From JALZHR01 sp036389695 (lineage in GTDB: Bacteria; Acidobacteriota; Blastocatellia; Pyrinomonadales; Pyrinomonadaceae): a stretch of 19,955 bases of DNA. The notes beneath the pieces are model-generated. The model did no database searches. It was not told the DNA's origin and worked only from the letters and a program-made list of their open reading frames with translations. Below are positions 7,305 through 14,454 of this stretch, one piece after another. The position numbers and the translations under genes were made by a program. The stretch is from positions 1-19,955 of the forward strand of contig DASVWG010000021.1 in assembly GCA_036389695.1 (NCBI GenBank). Direction: 5' to 3'. Numbering within the stretch: position 1 is the first letter of the stretch; each line of letters opens with the position of its first letter.

Positions 7305-8680
7305 TAAACCGTTTCGTCGCTCCAAAGCTCGCGCAATTGACGGACGCTCGCTTCGTCGCCCGCATTGCAGCCGACGGCGACGTATTTGATGTTTTCGCGG
7401 TCGGCAAGCTCTCCGGCTAAAATGCGCCAGAAATCGACGACCGTTAACTGCTCGCTGCGATGATTAAAATCGTCGTATTTCAGAGCCTTGAATTCGTCGT
7501 CCGCCGTCGTAATCAAAACCGTGTGCGCCTGTTCCAGACATTTTTTCGCCGAATCGAGAATGACGATTTTTCCTTTTAATTCGGCGTTGGCGCTTTCGTT
7601 GGCGAGCGGGTCATATGCGACGACGCGTGCGCCAGCTTGCGAAAGCGCGTTTGCCAGATAAACGCCCTGCGATTCTTCGACGACGTGCGATTTCGGTTTA
7701 TAAGCCAATCCTAAAATCGCGACGGTTTCACCGTGCTTAATCATCGAGCGAAGCTTTTCCGTGATTCTGTCAGCCATCGAGCGATTAAAGCTGTCGGTCG
7801 TTTCAGCCAGAGAAGCGCGGGCATCCAGAGTTCGCGCCAGATAACCGAGCGCCACATTGTCGCGCGGAAAACACGGTCCGCCGTAACCCATTCCGCCGGT
7901 CAGATATTTGCGCCCGATACGCGAATCCGTTCCCAAAGCGTCGGTCACAACGTCAATATCGCCGCCCGGAATTTTTTCGCATAAATCGGCGAGCATATTG
8001 GCGAATGTGATTTTGGTGGTGACGTATGTATTAACGGAAATTTTCGTCAGCTCGGCGTTTTCCAGGCTCATTCGTTTGCACGGCGCGTCGTTCAGCGTCA
8101 GACGTTTATAAATTTCTTCCAGCTGGCTGCCGCATTTTTCGTCGAATTCGCCCAGAAGCGTGAAATCGGGATTGAGAAAATCGCGGATGATGCTTCCCAA
8201 AGCGATAAATTCCGGGCTGTAGCAAAGACCGAAATCCTCGCCGCATTTTTTGCCGGATTCGCGTTCGAGAATCGGGAGCAGCCCGTAACGTGTGGCGCCC
8301 GGAAGAACCGTGCTGGTCAGAACGATGTTGTGATAACCGTCCTTTTTCTTTAAAGCTTTGCCGATTTCCTTAAACGCCCAAGCCGCGTATTGGAGCGAGA
8401 AAGAGCCGCGCTCATCCGACGGCGTCGGGACGATGACGAAGGAAATGTCGGAATTCAGGATAGCTTCCTCGTGGCTCGCCGTCGCGCGGATTCTTTCCTT
8501 GTTTTCCGAGATGTATTTATCTAAGTCTGTTTCCTGAACCGGCGCTTTTCCCTCGTTGACGAGCTGAATCGAACGCTCGTTGACATCGACGCCGACGACT
8601 TCAAAGCCCCGGCTGGCGAAAGCCGCCGCCATGCTCGCTCCCAATTTGCCCAAACCAATAACCGAAACGCGATTAATCAT
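7304..8680 (-). CDS. Nucleotide-sugar dehydrogenase (UDP-glucose/GDP-mannose dehydrogenase family)
   Basis: A 458-residue NAD-dependent four-electron dehydrogenase that turns a nucleotide-linked hexose into the uronic acid. The N-terminal Rossmann motif is VIGLGKLGASMA (7-18) with VGVDVN after strand two. The central domain has the catalytic Cys270 in GGPCFPRD (267-274); usual versions read GGSCFPKD, so Ser to Pro and Lys to Arg are mild deviations. The C-terminal domain contains VAILGLAYKP (320-329) and YDP (356-358). UDP-glucose is the commonest substrate, but GDP-mannose or UDP-ManNAc cannot be excluded, especially with a GDP-mannose epimerase in the same operon. It ends in a TAATG overlap with the GT2 gene and starts 38 nt after the preceding methyltransferase. 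Family certain, substrate not. Confidence 0.93.
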   Translation of the reverse strand: MINRVSVIGLGKLGASMAAAFASRGFEVVGVDVNERSIQLVNEGKAPVQETDLDKYISENKERIRATASHEEAILNSDISFVIVPTPSDERGSFSLQYAAWAFKEIGKALKKKDGYHNIVLTSTVLPGATRYGLLPILERESGKKCGEDFGLCYSPEFIALGSIIRDFLNPDFTLLGEFDEKCGSQLEEIYKRLTLNDAPCKRMSLENAELTKISVNTYVTTKITFANMLADLCEKIPGGDIDVVTDALGTDSRIGRKYLTGGMGYGGPCFPRDNVALGYLARTLDARASLAETTDSFNRSMADRITEKLRSMIKHGETVAILGLAYKPKSHVVEESQGVYLANALSQAGARVVAYDPLANESANAELKGKIVILDSAKKCLEQAHTVLITTADDEFKALKYDDFNHRSEQLTVVDFWRILAGELADRENIKYVAVGCNAGDEASVRQLRELWSDETV

Positions 8681-8718
8681 TATAAATAGCGCACCTGACC
8701 CTTTATGAAAATTTTAAA

Positions 8719-9558
8719 TTATTTAACTTTTGCCGTCACGCAGAGATGCCAGCCGAGCCGTCGCTCCAAAGCGCGAAAGGCTTTTTCCGGTAAATATCTG
8801 AAATACCACTCTTTAACGTATTCGTATTTGACGTATTCAGGAATGCGATACGGGAAAATGTGGTCAACGAAAATGTCTTCGGCACGAAAGCCTTCGCCGA
8901 GCAGATTGTGAATCGTTTTCTTATTGTAAGAATAAGTCACCGGGCAGCCCGTCTGCGCTTCGGAGCTGCGCGCGATGTGCTCGTCGAGCTTCCAGAAAGT
9001 TCCTTTGCCTTCCTTCATCAAAAGCCAGAAAACTTTCCACGCGTAGCGATAATAAACCATCAATTTCAAAGTCGAATCCGCGTGCACGAAATTGTCCCGC
9101 ACCTGCGCGATGATGTTTTCGGGATGCGGCGAGTGATGCACGACGCCGAACGAATAAACGAGGTCGTATTTTTCCGCCGGAATATATTCGGAAAGGCGTT
9201 CGGCGTTGACTTCGTAAAAATTTATGCGGTCGCTCAAACCGAAAACTTCGGCGCGTTTTTTCGCCAGCTTCAGCGATTCGCTCGATAAATCGACGGCGGT
9301 GACCTGCGCTCCGGCGCGGGCGAAATTCATCGTGTCGGTGCCGATGCCGCAGCCTATTTCCAGAACTTTTTTGCCGCGCCATTTGTCAAACTCGGCAAAG
9401 GCGGGAATATGCGGCTCGACGTAATATTTGCGCCATTCGACCTGGTCGAAATATTCTTTCGTGCCGATTTCGGCGGTCGAATGGCGAATGTTACACGGTC
9501 GCGCGTTCCAGTAATCCTGGACTTTTTCGATAGAAACTTCGGCAAAATTCGTGCTCAT
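8719..9558 (-). CDS. Class I SAM-dependent methyltransferase
   Basis: A 279-residue protein with a textbook class I methyltransferase core: motif I KKVLEIGCGIGTDT (63-76), the ribose-binding acid in VTAVDLSSESL (86-96), and a post-II motif SFGVVHHSPHPENI (136-149). The N-terminal YWNARPCNIRHS (17-28) is a pattern I associate with a group of sugar or small-molecule methyltransferases in glycan clusters. The C-terminal third (about 160-279) is aromatic and basic and likely forms the acceptor pocket or a membrane-facing lid. It lies between the epimerase gene (15-nt gap) and the dehydrogenase gene (38-nt gap), so it may act early, on a nucleotide sugar or first-stage intermediate. That is inference from position only. 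Confidence 0.88.
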   Translation of the reverse strand: MSTNFAEVSIEKVQDYWNARPCNIRHSTAEIGTKEYFDQVEWRKYYVEPHIPAFAEFDKWRGKKVLEIGCGIGTDTMNFARAGAQVTAVDLSSESLKLAKKRAEVFGLSDRINFYEVNAERLSEYIPAEKYDLVYSFGVVHHSPHPENIIAQVRDNFVHADSTLKLMVYYRYAWKVFWLLMKEGKGTFWKLDEHIARSSEAQTGCPVTYSYNKKTIHNLLGEGFRAEDIFVDHIFPYRIPEYVKYEYVKEWYFRYLPEKAFRALERRLGWHLCVTAKVK

Positions 9559-9573
9559 CGTTTTTTATAAAAT

Positions 9574-10575
9574 TTAAGCGTGATTCGTCAGCGCGTTTTC
9601 GCTTTCCAGCTTGGCTTTGACCTGCTCTTCAATCCATTCGTAAGTGGTCGCTAAACCTTCTTCCAGAGAAATCTCAGGCTCCCAGCCGAGGACTTCGCGC
9701 AGCTTCGTATTGTCGGAATTTCGCCCGCGCACGCCCTGCGGTCCGTCGATGTGTTTTTTGGAAATCCGTATGTCGGCGATTTTCGCGACGATGTCGGCGA
9801 GCTGATTAATCGTCACCATTCTGTCCTGTCCGAGATTCAGAGGCTCGTGAAAATCCGAGCGCATCAGGCGATAGATGCCTTCGACGCAATCTTCGATATA
9901 GCAGAACGAGCGCGTCTGTTCGCCGTCGCCCCAGATTTCGATTTCGTGATTGCCCGTCAGTTTCGCCAAAGCAATCTTGCGGCACATCGCCGCCGGAGCT
10001 TTTTCGCGTCCGCCTTCCCAAGTTCCCTTTTCGCCGAAAATATTGTGGAAACGGACGGTGCGCGTTTCGATGCCGTAATCGTTGCGGTAATGCATACAGA
10101 GAATTTCCGAAACGAGCTTTTCCCAGCCGTATGCGTCCTGCGGCTGCGCCGGATAAGCGTCTTCTTCCTTGAGAGGCTTAACGTCCGCCTCTTCCTGCAA
10201 ATATTCGGGATAGATGCACGCCGACGAAGTATAAAGATAACGCTTGACGCCGTTTGTTTTCGCCGCTTCGAGCGTGTGCAGATTGATTAAGGAATTGTTA
10301 TACAAAATCTGCGCGTGGTGGTTCGAGATAAAACCCATTCCGCCCATATCTGCCGCCAGCGCGTAAACTTCATCGACCCCGCGCGTCGCCTGTAGGCAAT
10401 TGTCCCAGCGCCGCAAATCGAGGATTTCAAACTCGTCGGCGGTCGTTTCCGCAAATTCCGGATGTTTTATATCGACGCCGCGCACCCAGAAACCCTTTTC
10501 CTTTAGATATGTCACCAGATGACTGCCGATAAAACCGCCCGCGCCCGTCACCAAAACTTTTGTTTGTTTCTCCAT
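9574..10575 (-). CDS. gme: GDP-mannose 3,5-epimerase homologue (extended SDR)
   Basis: A 333-residue extended short-chain dehydrogenase that closely tracks plant GDP-mannose 3,5-epimerase as I know that sequence. The NAD motif is GAGGFIG (11-17). Shared landmarks are LAADMGGMGFIS (73-84), SSACIYPE (117-124), PQDAYGWEKL (145-154), FHNIFG (176-181), GGREKAPAA (188-196), GDGEQTRSF (216-224) and GVRGRNSDN (281-289). Residues matching the plant catalytic set are Cys120, Tyr149, Lys153 and Lys192. The known reaction converts GDP-D-mannose to GDP-L-galactose, with GDP-L-gulose as a side product. In this operon it would supply an unusual L-sugar for the polysaccharide. A related epimerase of altered specificity is the main alternative. 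It lies 110 nt after the kinase gene and 15 nt before a methyltransferase. Confidence 0.86.
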   Translation of the reverse strand: MEKQTKVLVTGAGGFIGSHLVTYLKEKGFWVRGVDIKHPEFAETTADEFEILDLRRWDNCLQATRGVDEVYALAADMGGMGFISNHHAQILYNNSLINLHTLEAAKTNGVKRYLYTSSACIYPEYLQEEADVKPLKEEDAYPAQPQDAYGWEKLVSEILCMHYRNDYGIETRTVRFHNIFGEKGTWEGGREKAPAAMCRKIALAKLTGNHEIEIWGDGEQTRSFCYIEDCVEGIYRLMRSDFHEPLNLGQDRMVTINQLADIVAKIADIRISKKHIDGPQGVRGRNSDNTKLREVLGWEPEISLEEGLATTYEWIEEQVKAKLESENALTNHA

Positions 10576-10641
10576 ACGTTAGTGAAAAATTTCTCGAAGC
10601 CCTGACGCGCAGTTTTAGAATTGCGAAAAAAACTCGGATTA

Positions 10642-10683
10642 TTTTTCTTTTTATTTTTTGCCTTTTACCTTTTTACTTTCGCC
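10642..10683 (-). repeat. Heptamer-periodic A/G tract after the kinase stop
   Basis: Reading the minus strand from 2 nt after the TAG stop of the tyrosine kinase gene, the sequence divides into six 7-nt units: GGCGAAA, GTAAAAA, GGTAAAA, GGCAAAA, AATAAAA, AGAAAAA. The consensus is GGYAAAA, decaying with distance from the stop. No complementary arm is nearby, so unlike the tract after mutS it does not fold on itself. It occupies a good part of the 110-nt gap before the epimerase gene. Confidence 0.6.
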
Positions 10684-10685
10684 TT

Positions 10686-13178
10686 CTATTGCTGCTCGTC
10701 ATCGTGGCGATAATTCGAGCGGTGATAATAGCTCTGATAATAATAATAATTATCCTGCGAGCGCAGATTGACGTTGTTTAAAACGACGCCGAAAATTTTC
10801 GCGCCGATGTCGTTGAGCAATTGTTTCGAGCGGCGCACGACCTGCCGCGAGCTTTTGCCCGAATGCACGACCAGAATCACGCCGTCAACCATCGAAGCAA
10901 TCAAAACGCCGTCGGTAAACGACGCAATCGGCGGCGAATCGACGACCACGTGCGTAAAACGCTTCTGCATTACTTTCAGTAAATTCGCCATCTGTTCCGA
11001 GCCGATAAGCTCCGCCGGATTCGGCGGAACCGGTCCCGACGGAAGCAGGTGCAGCTTGGCGGTTTCCTCATACTGCACGATGTCCAGAACTTCTTTTTCA
11101 GCCATTTCGCTCGACAAAATCGTGCTCAAGCCTTCGGCGTTGCTGATATTGAAAACGCTGTGCAGACGCGGGCGGCGCATATCGGAATCGATTATCAAAA
11201 CGCTCGCGCCGGTTTGCGCCAAACTGATGGCGGTATTGACGGCGGTCGTCGTTTTGCCTTCCGAAGGCAGGCTGGACGTAATCAAAAGCGATTTCGGCGC
11301 GTGCCCGGCGGTCGAGAGCAAAATCGAAGTTCTGAGTTGTCGATAAGCCTCAGCCAGCGACGAGCGCGAATCGGTATGAATCAGAAGCTCGGATTTTGCC
11401 GCCGCGTCCATTTCCTCGTTTCCGGCGCCGACCAGTAAAAGCCGTCGTTTCGGCATCGAATCGATGGTCGGGATTGCCGCCAGAGCCGGAAGCTGCAAAA
11501 AGTTTTCGACTTCTTCAGTCGTTTTGATGGTGTCGTCGAGATATTCGAAGAACAGCGCGAGTCCTGCGCCGAAAAGCGTCGAGAGAAACAGCGCCGCCAG
11601 CACGGTCGTCAAGCGACGCGGCGACACGGGCGTTTCCGGCGGCAGCGCCCAATCGACGACGCTGATATTATTGTCGGTTCCTCTGGATATAATGTCGTTC
11701 GAGCTTTGCTGTTCGGTCAGATTTTTCAGAAAGCTGCGATTTGTTTCGACATTCTGTTCCAGCAGGCGAATATTGATGGCGGCTTGATTTTCGCCCTGCG
11801 CCGCGCCGTATTGCTCGTTAAAAGCGCCGCGAATCTTGTCTTCTTCCGCTTTTGCCTGTTCGTAGCGCGTTTGCAGATTGGTGACGATATCTTTCGCCGC
11901 GCGCGTCCGGTATTCGTCTAAATCTTTTTTATTCTGCTCCTGCCTTTTTTGAATCGAGTCGCGCAGGGAGTTTATCTTTTTATTATATTCCTGGATTTCC
12001 GGCGCGTTTTCCTGATACTCGACCAGCAGGCGCTCTTTTTCGGCTTCGAGGTCGGCGATTTTTTTGGTGACTTCGTTATTCAGGCTGCGAATGTCGTTTT
12101 CGCGCTCGGTAAAATAACGCACCATTTTGTCTTCGGCTAGAGCACGGATTTTTTCGGGCGAGCTTTTGACGGCGTTATATTCCGCCTCGGCGTTTTTACG
12201 CTTGTTTTCGGCGTCGAGCAGTTGTTTATTCAATCCGGCGAGACGGTCGATGACGATGGTCTGACCTTCGTCTTTTTTCAAAATACCGGCTTCGCGTTTG
12301 AGCTCAGCCAATTTTAATTCGTCGCGTTTGATTTCCGACTGCAAAGTGGCGACGCGTTCGGTCAGAAAATCGTTTGTTTCTTTATTTCTGCCGGTGCGTT
12401 TTTCCTGATTGGTCTTGGTAAAAATTTCGCTGATGCCGTTGACGACCAGCGCGGCAAGCTCCGGGCTGGTGTGTTGAAAATAAATCTGAATATGACGCGT
12501 ATCTTTAAAAGTCGCGCGTCCTTCCCTGACCGGCTCGATGCGCAGCTTCTTTTTAATAATGTCGACGTAAGGCGCGAGCCGCAGCGCTTCGTTAATATCT
12601 TCGCTCGACGCCAGGCTGCTGCCGAGCGTCACTTCGCCGACGCCTTTATCTTCTTTTTTCTCCGGTTTGCTGGCTAAGCCGACGGCGCGGAGCATCGACT
12701 GCCACGTCGAAACATTGTCTTCCGATTTCGCCACCTGAAAATCTTTGTTGCTGTCGAGATTAAGCTCCTTGACGACGCGGCGCAGGATGCTGTCGCTCGT
12801 CAAAAGCTGGAGCTGCGTGTTGAAATAAGCCGGGTCGGATTGAGGTAACATCGGGCGGTCGCTGGTTCCGACCAGTGCCGGATTTGCCTGCTCGTTATCG
12901 ACCTGCACGCGCGCGGTGGCTTCATAAATATTAGGCTTGCGCGCCACGTAAATCGCCGTCAGAGTCGTCATCAGCACGGCGATTCCCAGAACCAGCCACA
13001 GACGCTTGCGGATTGCCCGCCAGTAATCGAGCAGCTGAAAGCCTTCCTGCGCGGTCGCGCCGCGATACATCGGATAATTTCCGTTGCCGCTCGCGGCATA
13101 CGGCGGCTCGAACGGGCGTTCCAGCTCGTGGGTCGTTTCCGTTGTTTTGGTAGTTATTATTTCACGACTATCTTTCAT
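10686..13178 (-). CDS. wzc: Wzc-type polysaccharide co-polymerase / BY-kinase tyrosine autokinase
   Basis: An 830-residue inner-membrane protein that controls chain length and export by autophosphorylation cycles. Order: cytoplasmic N-terminus, TM1 about 59-79, a periplasmic Wzz-type domain with long coiled coils (about 265-490), a PPETPVSPRR segment (513-522) before TM2 at about 525-545, then a BY-kinase domain. Kinase motifs are Walker A SSLPSEGKTTT (635-645), Walker A' IIDSDMRRP (662-670) and Walker B VVVDSPP (744-750). The C-terminal tail has seven Tyr in 13 residues (811-814, 817, 818, 823), the usual autophosphorylation cluster. Fusion of transmembrane and kinase parts is the proteobacterial arrangement rather than the split Gram-positive one. 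It follows the wza-like gene by 18 nt and should act with it. The symbol is functional shorthand. Confidence 0.94.
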   Translation of the reverse strand: MKDSREIITTKTTETTHELERPFEPPYAASGNGNYPMYRGATAQEGFQLLDYWRAIRKRLWLVLGIAVLMTTLTAIYVARKPNIYEATARVQVDNEQANPALVGTSDRPMLPQSDPAYFNTQLQLLTSDSILRRVVKELNLDSNKDFQVAKSEDNVSTWQSMLRAVGLASKPEKKEDKGVGEVTLGSSLASSEDINEALRLAPYVDIIKKKLRIEPVREGRATFKDTRHIQIYFQHTSPELAALVVNGISEIFTKTNQEKRTGRNKETNDFLTERVATLQSEIKRDELKLAELKREAGILKKDEGQTIVIDRLAGLNKQLLDAENKRKNAEAEYNAVKSSPEKIRALAEDKMVRYFTERENDIRSLNNEVTKKIADLEAEKERLLVEYQENAPEIQEYNKKINSLRDSIQKRQEQNKKDLDEYRTRAAKDIVTNLQTRYEQAKAEEDKIRGAFNEQYGAAQGENQAAINIRLLEQNVETNRSFLKNLTEQQSSNDIISRGTDNNISVVDWALPPETPVSPRRLTTVLAALFLSTLFGAGLALFFEYLDDTIKTTEEVENFLQLPALAAIPTIDSMPKRRLLLVGAGNEEMDAAAKSELLIHTDSRSSLAEAYRQLRTSILLSTAGHAPKSLLITSSLPSEGKTTTAVNTAISLAQTGASVLIIDSDMRRPRLHSVFNISNAEGLSTILSSEMAEKEVLDIVQYEETAKLHLLPSGPVPPNPAELIGSEQMANLLKVMQKRFTHVVVDSPPIASFTDGVLIASMVDGVILVVHSGKSSRQVVRRSKQLLNDIGAKIFGVVLNNVNLRSQDNYYYYQSYYHRSNYRHDDEQQ
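10737..10748 (-). repeat. In-frame TAT trinucleotide repeat encoding four tyrosines
   Basis: Four TAT codons in a row, preceded by AAT, encode Tyr811-814 of the BY-kinase tail. Slippage by whole units would change the number of phosphorylatable tyrosines without breaking the frame. Confidence 0.6.
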
Positions 13179-13196
13179 ACACTTATCTCGAAAATT

Positions 13197-14228
13197 TTAC
13201 GGAACGCGATAAAAAAGACTGGGAATTCCGCCGGTCATAGATTTTTTCAGTTCATTTAAAAAGCTTATTGTTCTGTCTTCGGAAACGGCGACGATGTCGT
13301 TCGGCATCAGAAACGGGTCTTTGACTTTGCCGGATTCTATCTCTTTCAAATCAAAGGTAAATTCTTCCCAATCGCTGTTATCGGCTTTTTGCCTGATGAT
13401 TCTGATTTTATCTTTTTTGGAAGCGGGCTTAAAGCCTTCGGCTTCGACAATCGCCTGCCGCAAGGTTAACGGCTGTTTGAGCTTGACCGAGCCTTGTTTA
13501 TTCACGTTTCCGTAAACGTATACGAGGTCGAAATCGAGCACCGAAACAATATCGCCCGGCTGCATCCAGAGATTTTCCTTGCCTTCCAGCACGTCTCTGA
13601 TTTTGTATTGATAAAGAATCAAATTTGCGTTATTCGTATCGCCGACGTTTTCTTCGCCCTTTTGTTTGCAGACCGAAGAGCTGCCCGTGCGCGCGACGAT
13701 TAATTTCGTACCGGCTTTTTCCGAATCCGGACCGCCGGCAAACGAGAGCAGCTCCAAAAGGCGTATGCGGCGATTCAGAAAAAAGCTGCCGGGTTTTTCG
13801 ACCGCGCCGATGACGGCGAACGATTGCGAGCGCTGCTCGACGGCGCGGACGGTCACAAACGGGTTTTTCAAAATCGTTTTATGCTTTTCCTCAATCTCGC
13901 TCGCCAGTTCCTGCTCGGTTTTGCAGACGACGACAATCGGTTCCGGCAGACGCGGCAGACGAATGGTGCCTTGCGGCGAAACGTTAAAAGTTCCGCCGAA
14001 ATCCGGATGTTTGGAAACCGCTACTTCAATCGTGTCCTGAAAGCCGATACGGTAACGCTCGTCGTTTCTTTTCGTATCGGGCTGCACGCCGTTTTGATTT
14101 TTTCCGGCGGCTTCGGTTTTCGCCGTCTGCGGATTTGCGTCCGTCGTTTTCGGCTCTTGTCCGAAAACGTACGCCGCGCCAAGCGTGATGGTCAAACAAA
14201 ATACCGCGAACAATTTAATTGCTCTCAT
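13197..14228 (-). CDS. wza: Wza-type polysaccharide export protein (Poly_export/SLBB)
   Basis: A 343-residue periplasmic or outer-membrane export protein. An N-terminal signal peptide (MRAIKLFAVFCLTITLGAA...) probably ends near residue 23 at VFG/QE. No clear lipobox is visible, unlike E. coli Wza. The Poly_export domain starts at YRIGFQDTIEVAV (59-71) and includes PQGTIRLPRLP (85-95). Two SLBB-like units follow at FAVIGAVEKPGSFFL (137-151) and VYVYGNVNKQGSVKL (236-250), with a last strand near DPFLMPNDIVAV (304-315). I chose the ATG at 14228 because GGAG lies 9 nt upstream of it; an in-frame ATG at 14243 contains that GGAG and has no ribosome binding site of its own. It is the first gene of the EPS operon and pairs with the Wzc-type kinase. 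Confidence 0.9.
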   Translation of the reverse strand: MRAIKLFAVFCLTITLGAAYVFGQEPKTTDANPQTAKTEAAGKNQNGVQPDTKRNDERYRIGFQDTIEVAVSKHPDFGGTFNVSPQGTIRLPRLPEPIVVVCKTEQELASEIEEKHKTILKNPFVTVRAVEQRSQSFAVIGAVEKPGSFFLNRRIRLLELLSFAGGPDSEKAGTKLIVARTGSSSVCKQKGEENVGDTNNANLILYQYKIRDVLEGKENLWMQPGDIVSVLDFDLVYVYGNVNKQGSVKLKQPLTLRQAIVEAEGFKPASKKDKIRIIRQKADNSDWEEFTFDLKEIESGKVKDPFLMPNDIVAVSEDRTISFLNELKKSMTGGIPSLFYRVP

Positions 14229-14237
14229 TGTCTTTAA

Positions 14238-14241
14238 CTCC
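14238..14241 (-). promoter_or_regulatory. Shine-Dalgarno deciding the wza start
   Basis: GGAG on the minus strand, 9 nt before the ATG at 14228. It overlaps an upstream in-frame ATG (14243), which argues that the downstream ATG is used. Confidence 0.55.
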
Positions 14242-14291
14242 ATTTATTTACTTCGGGCAGGAAATTCAAGTCTTTTTGATTCTCTTTCAGA

Positions 14292-14316
14292 CCGAAAAGT
14301 TTCTCCGAATTTTCGG
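14292..14316 (-). promoter_or_regulatory. Leader hairpin upstream of the EPS operon
   Basis: CCGAAAA (14292-14298) and TTTTCGG (14310-14316) are perfect 7-bp arms around an 11-nt loop. A nested CCGAA-TT-TTCGG palindrome lies at 14305-14316. It sits in the predicted untranslated leader of wza, about 60 nt before the start. It may be an RNA structure or an operator; no known JUMPstart/ops-like element is seen. Confidence 0.35.
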
Positions 14317-14350
14317 CAGACGTATGTAACAAAATAACTTAAAAAAGGGT

Positions 14351-14380
14351 AGTTTAGCAAATCCGTCGGTTCTTTGTCAT
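14351..14380 (-). promoter_or_regulatory. Candidate promoter of the EPS operon
   Basis: On the minus strand, ATGACA (14380-14375, five of six matches to TTGACA) and TAAACT (14356-14351, four of six matches to TATAAT) are 18 nt apart. Transcription would start near 14344 and give a leader of about 115 nt with a hairpin in it. This is consensus matching by eye only. Confidence 0.3.
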
Positions 14381-14401
14381 TAGCCGTTTGTCGTTTGTTT
14401 A
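14372..14401. repeat. Degenerate heptamer tract between divergent genes
   Basis: On the plus strand the units TTGTCAT, TAGCCGT, TTGTCGT and TTGTTTA run head to tail with a 7-nt period from 14374. The tract has the same period as those after the kinase and mutS genes but a different unit. It overlaps the -35-like boxes of both divergent promoter candidates. Confidence 0.45.
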
Positions 14402-14417
14402 TTTTTCGGAATAAACT
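14388..14417 (+). promoter_or_regulatory. Candidate promoter of mutS
   Basis: TTGTCG (14388-14393) and TAAACT (14412-14417) are 18 nt apart, each matching four of six consensus bases. Transcription would start near 14424 and leave about 31 nt of leader. An alternative is TTGTCA (14374-14379) with TTTATT (14398-14403). Both are weak and judged by eye. Confidence 0.25.
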
Positions 14418-14454
14418 ATCCGAAACGATTAAAGTCGCAAAGTCTTCAGATTTT

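Noticed and set aside
7305..7325. Upstream TTG start of the GT2 gene
   Set aside because: The ATG at 7304 makes a TAATG overlap with the dehydrogenase stop, and family homology begins only after it.
10560..10781. Small plus-strand hydrophobic open frame of 73 codons, resembling a membrane peptide
   Set aside because: It is antisense to the heptamer tract and the Tyr-codon repeat, whose complements give Ile/Leu/Phe runs. No ribosome binding site is visible, and both ends overlap real genes.
14374..14454. N-terminal extension of MutS from a TTG
   Set aside because: The extra 27 residues do not match the family and overlap the repeat tract and promoter candidate. The ATG at 14455 gives the conserved MutS opening.
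14229..14454. Riboswitch or JUMPstart/ops element ahead of the EPS operon
   Set aside because: I see only a simple 7-bp hairpin. No conserved riboswitch core or ops-like GGCGGTAGCGTG is present.
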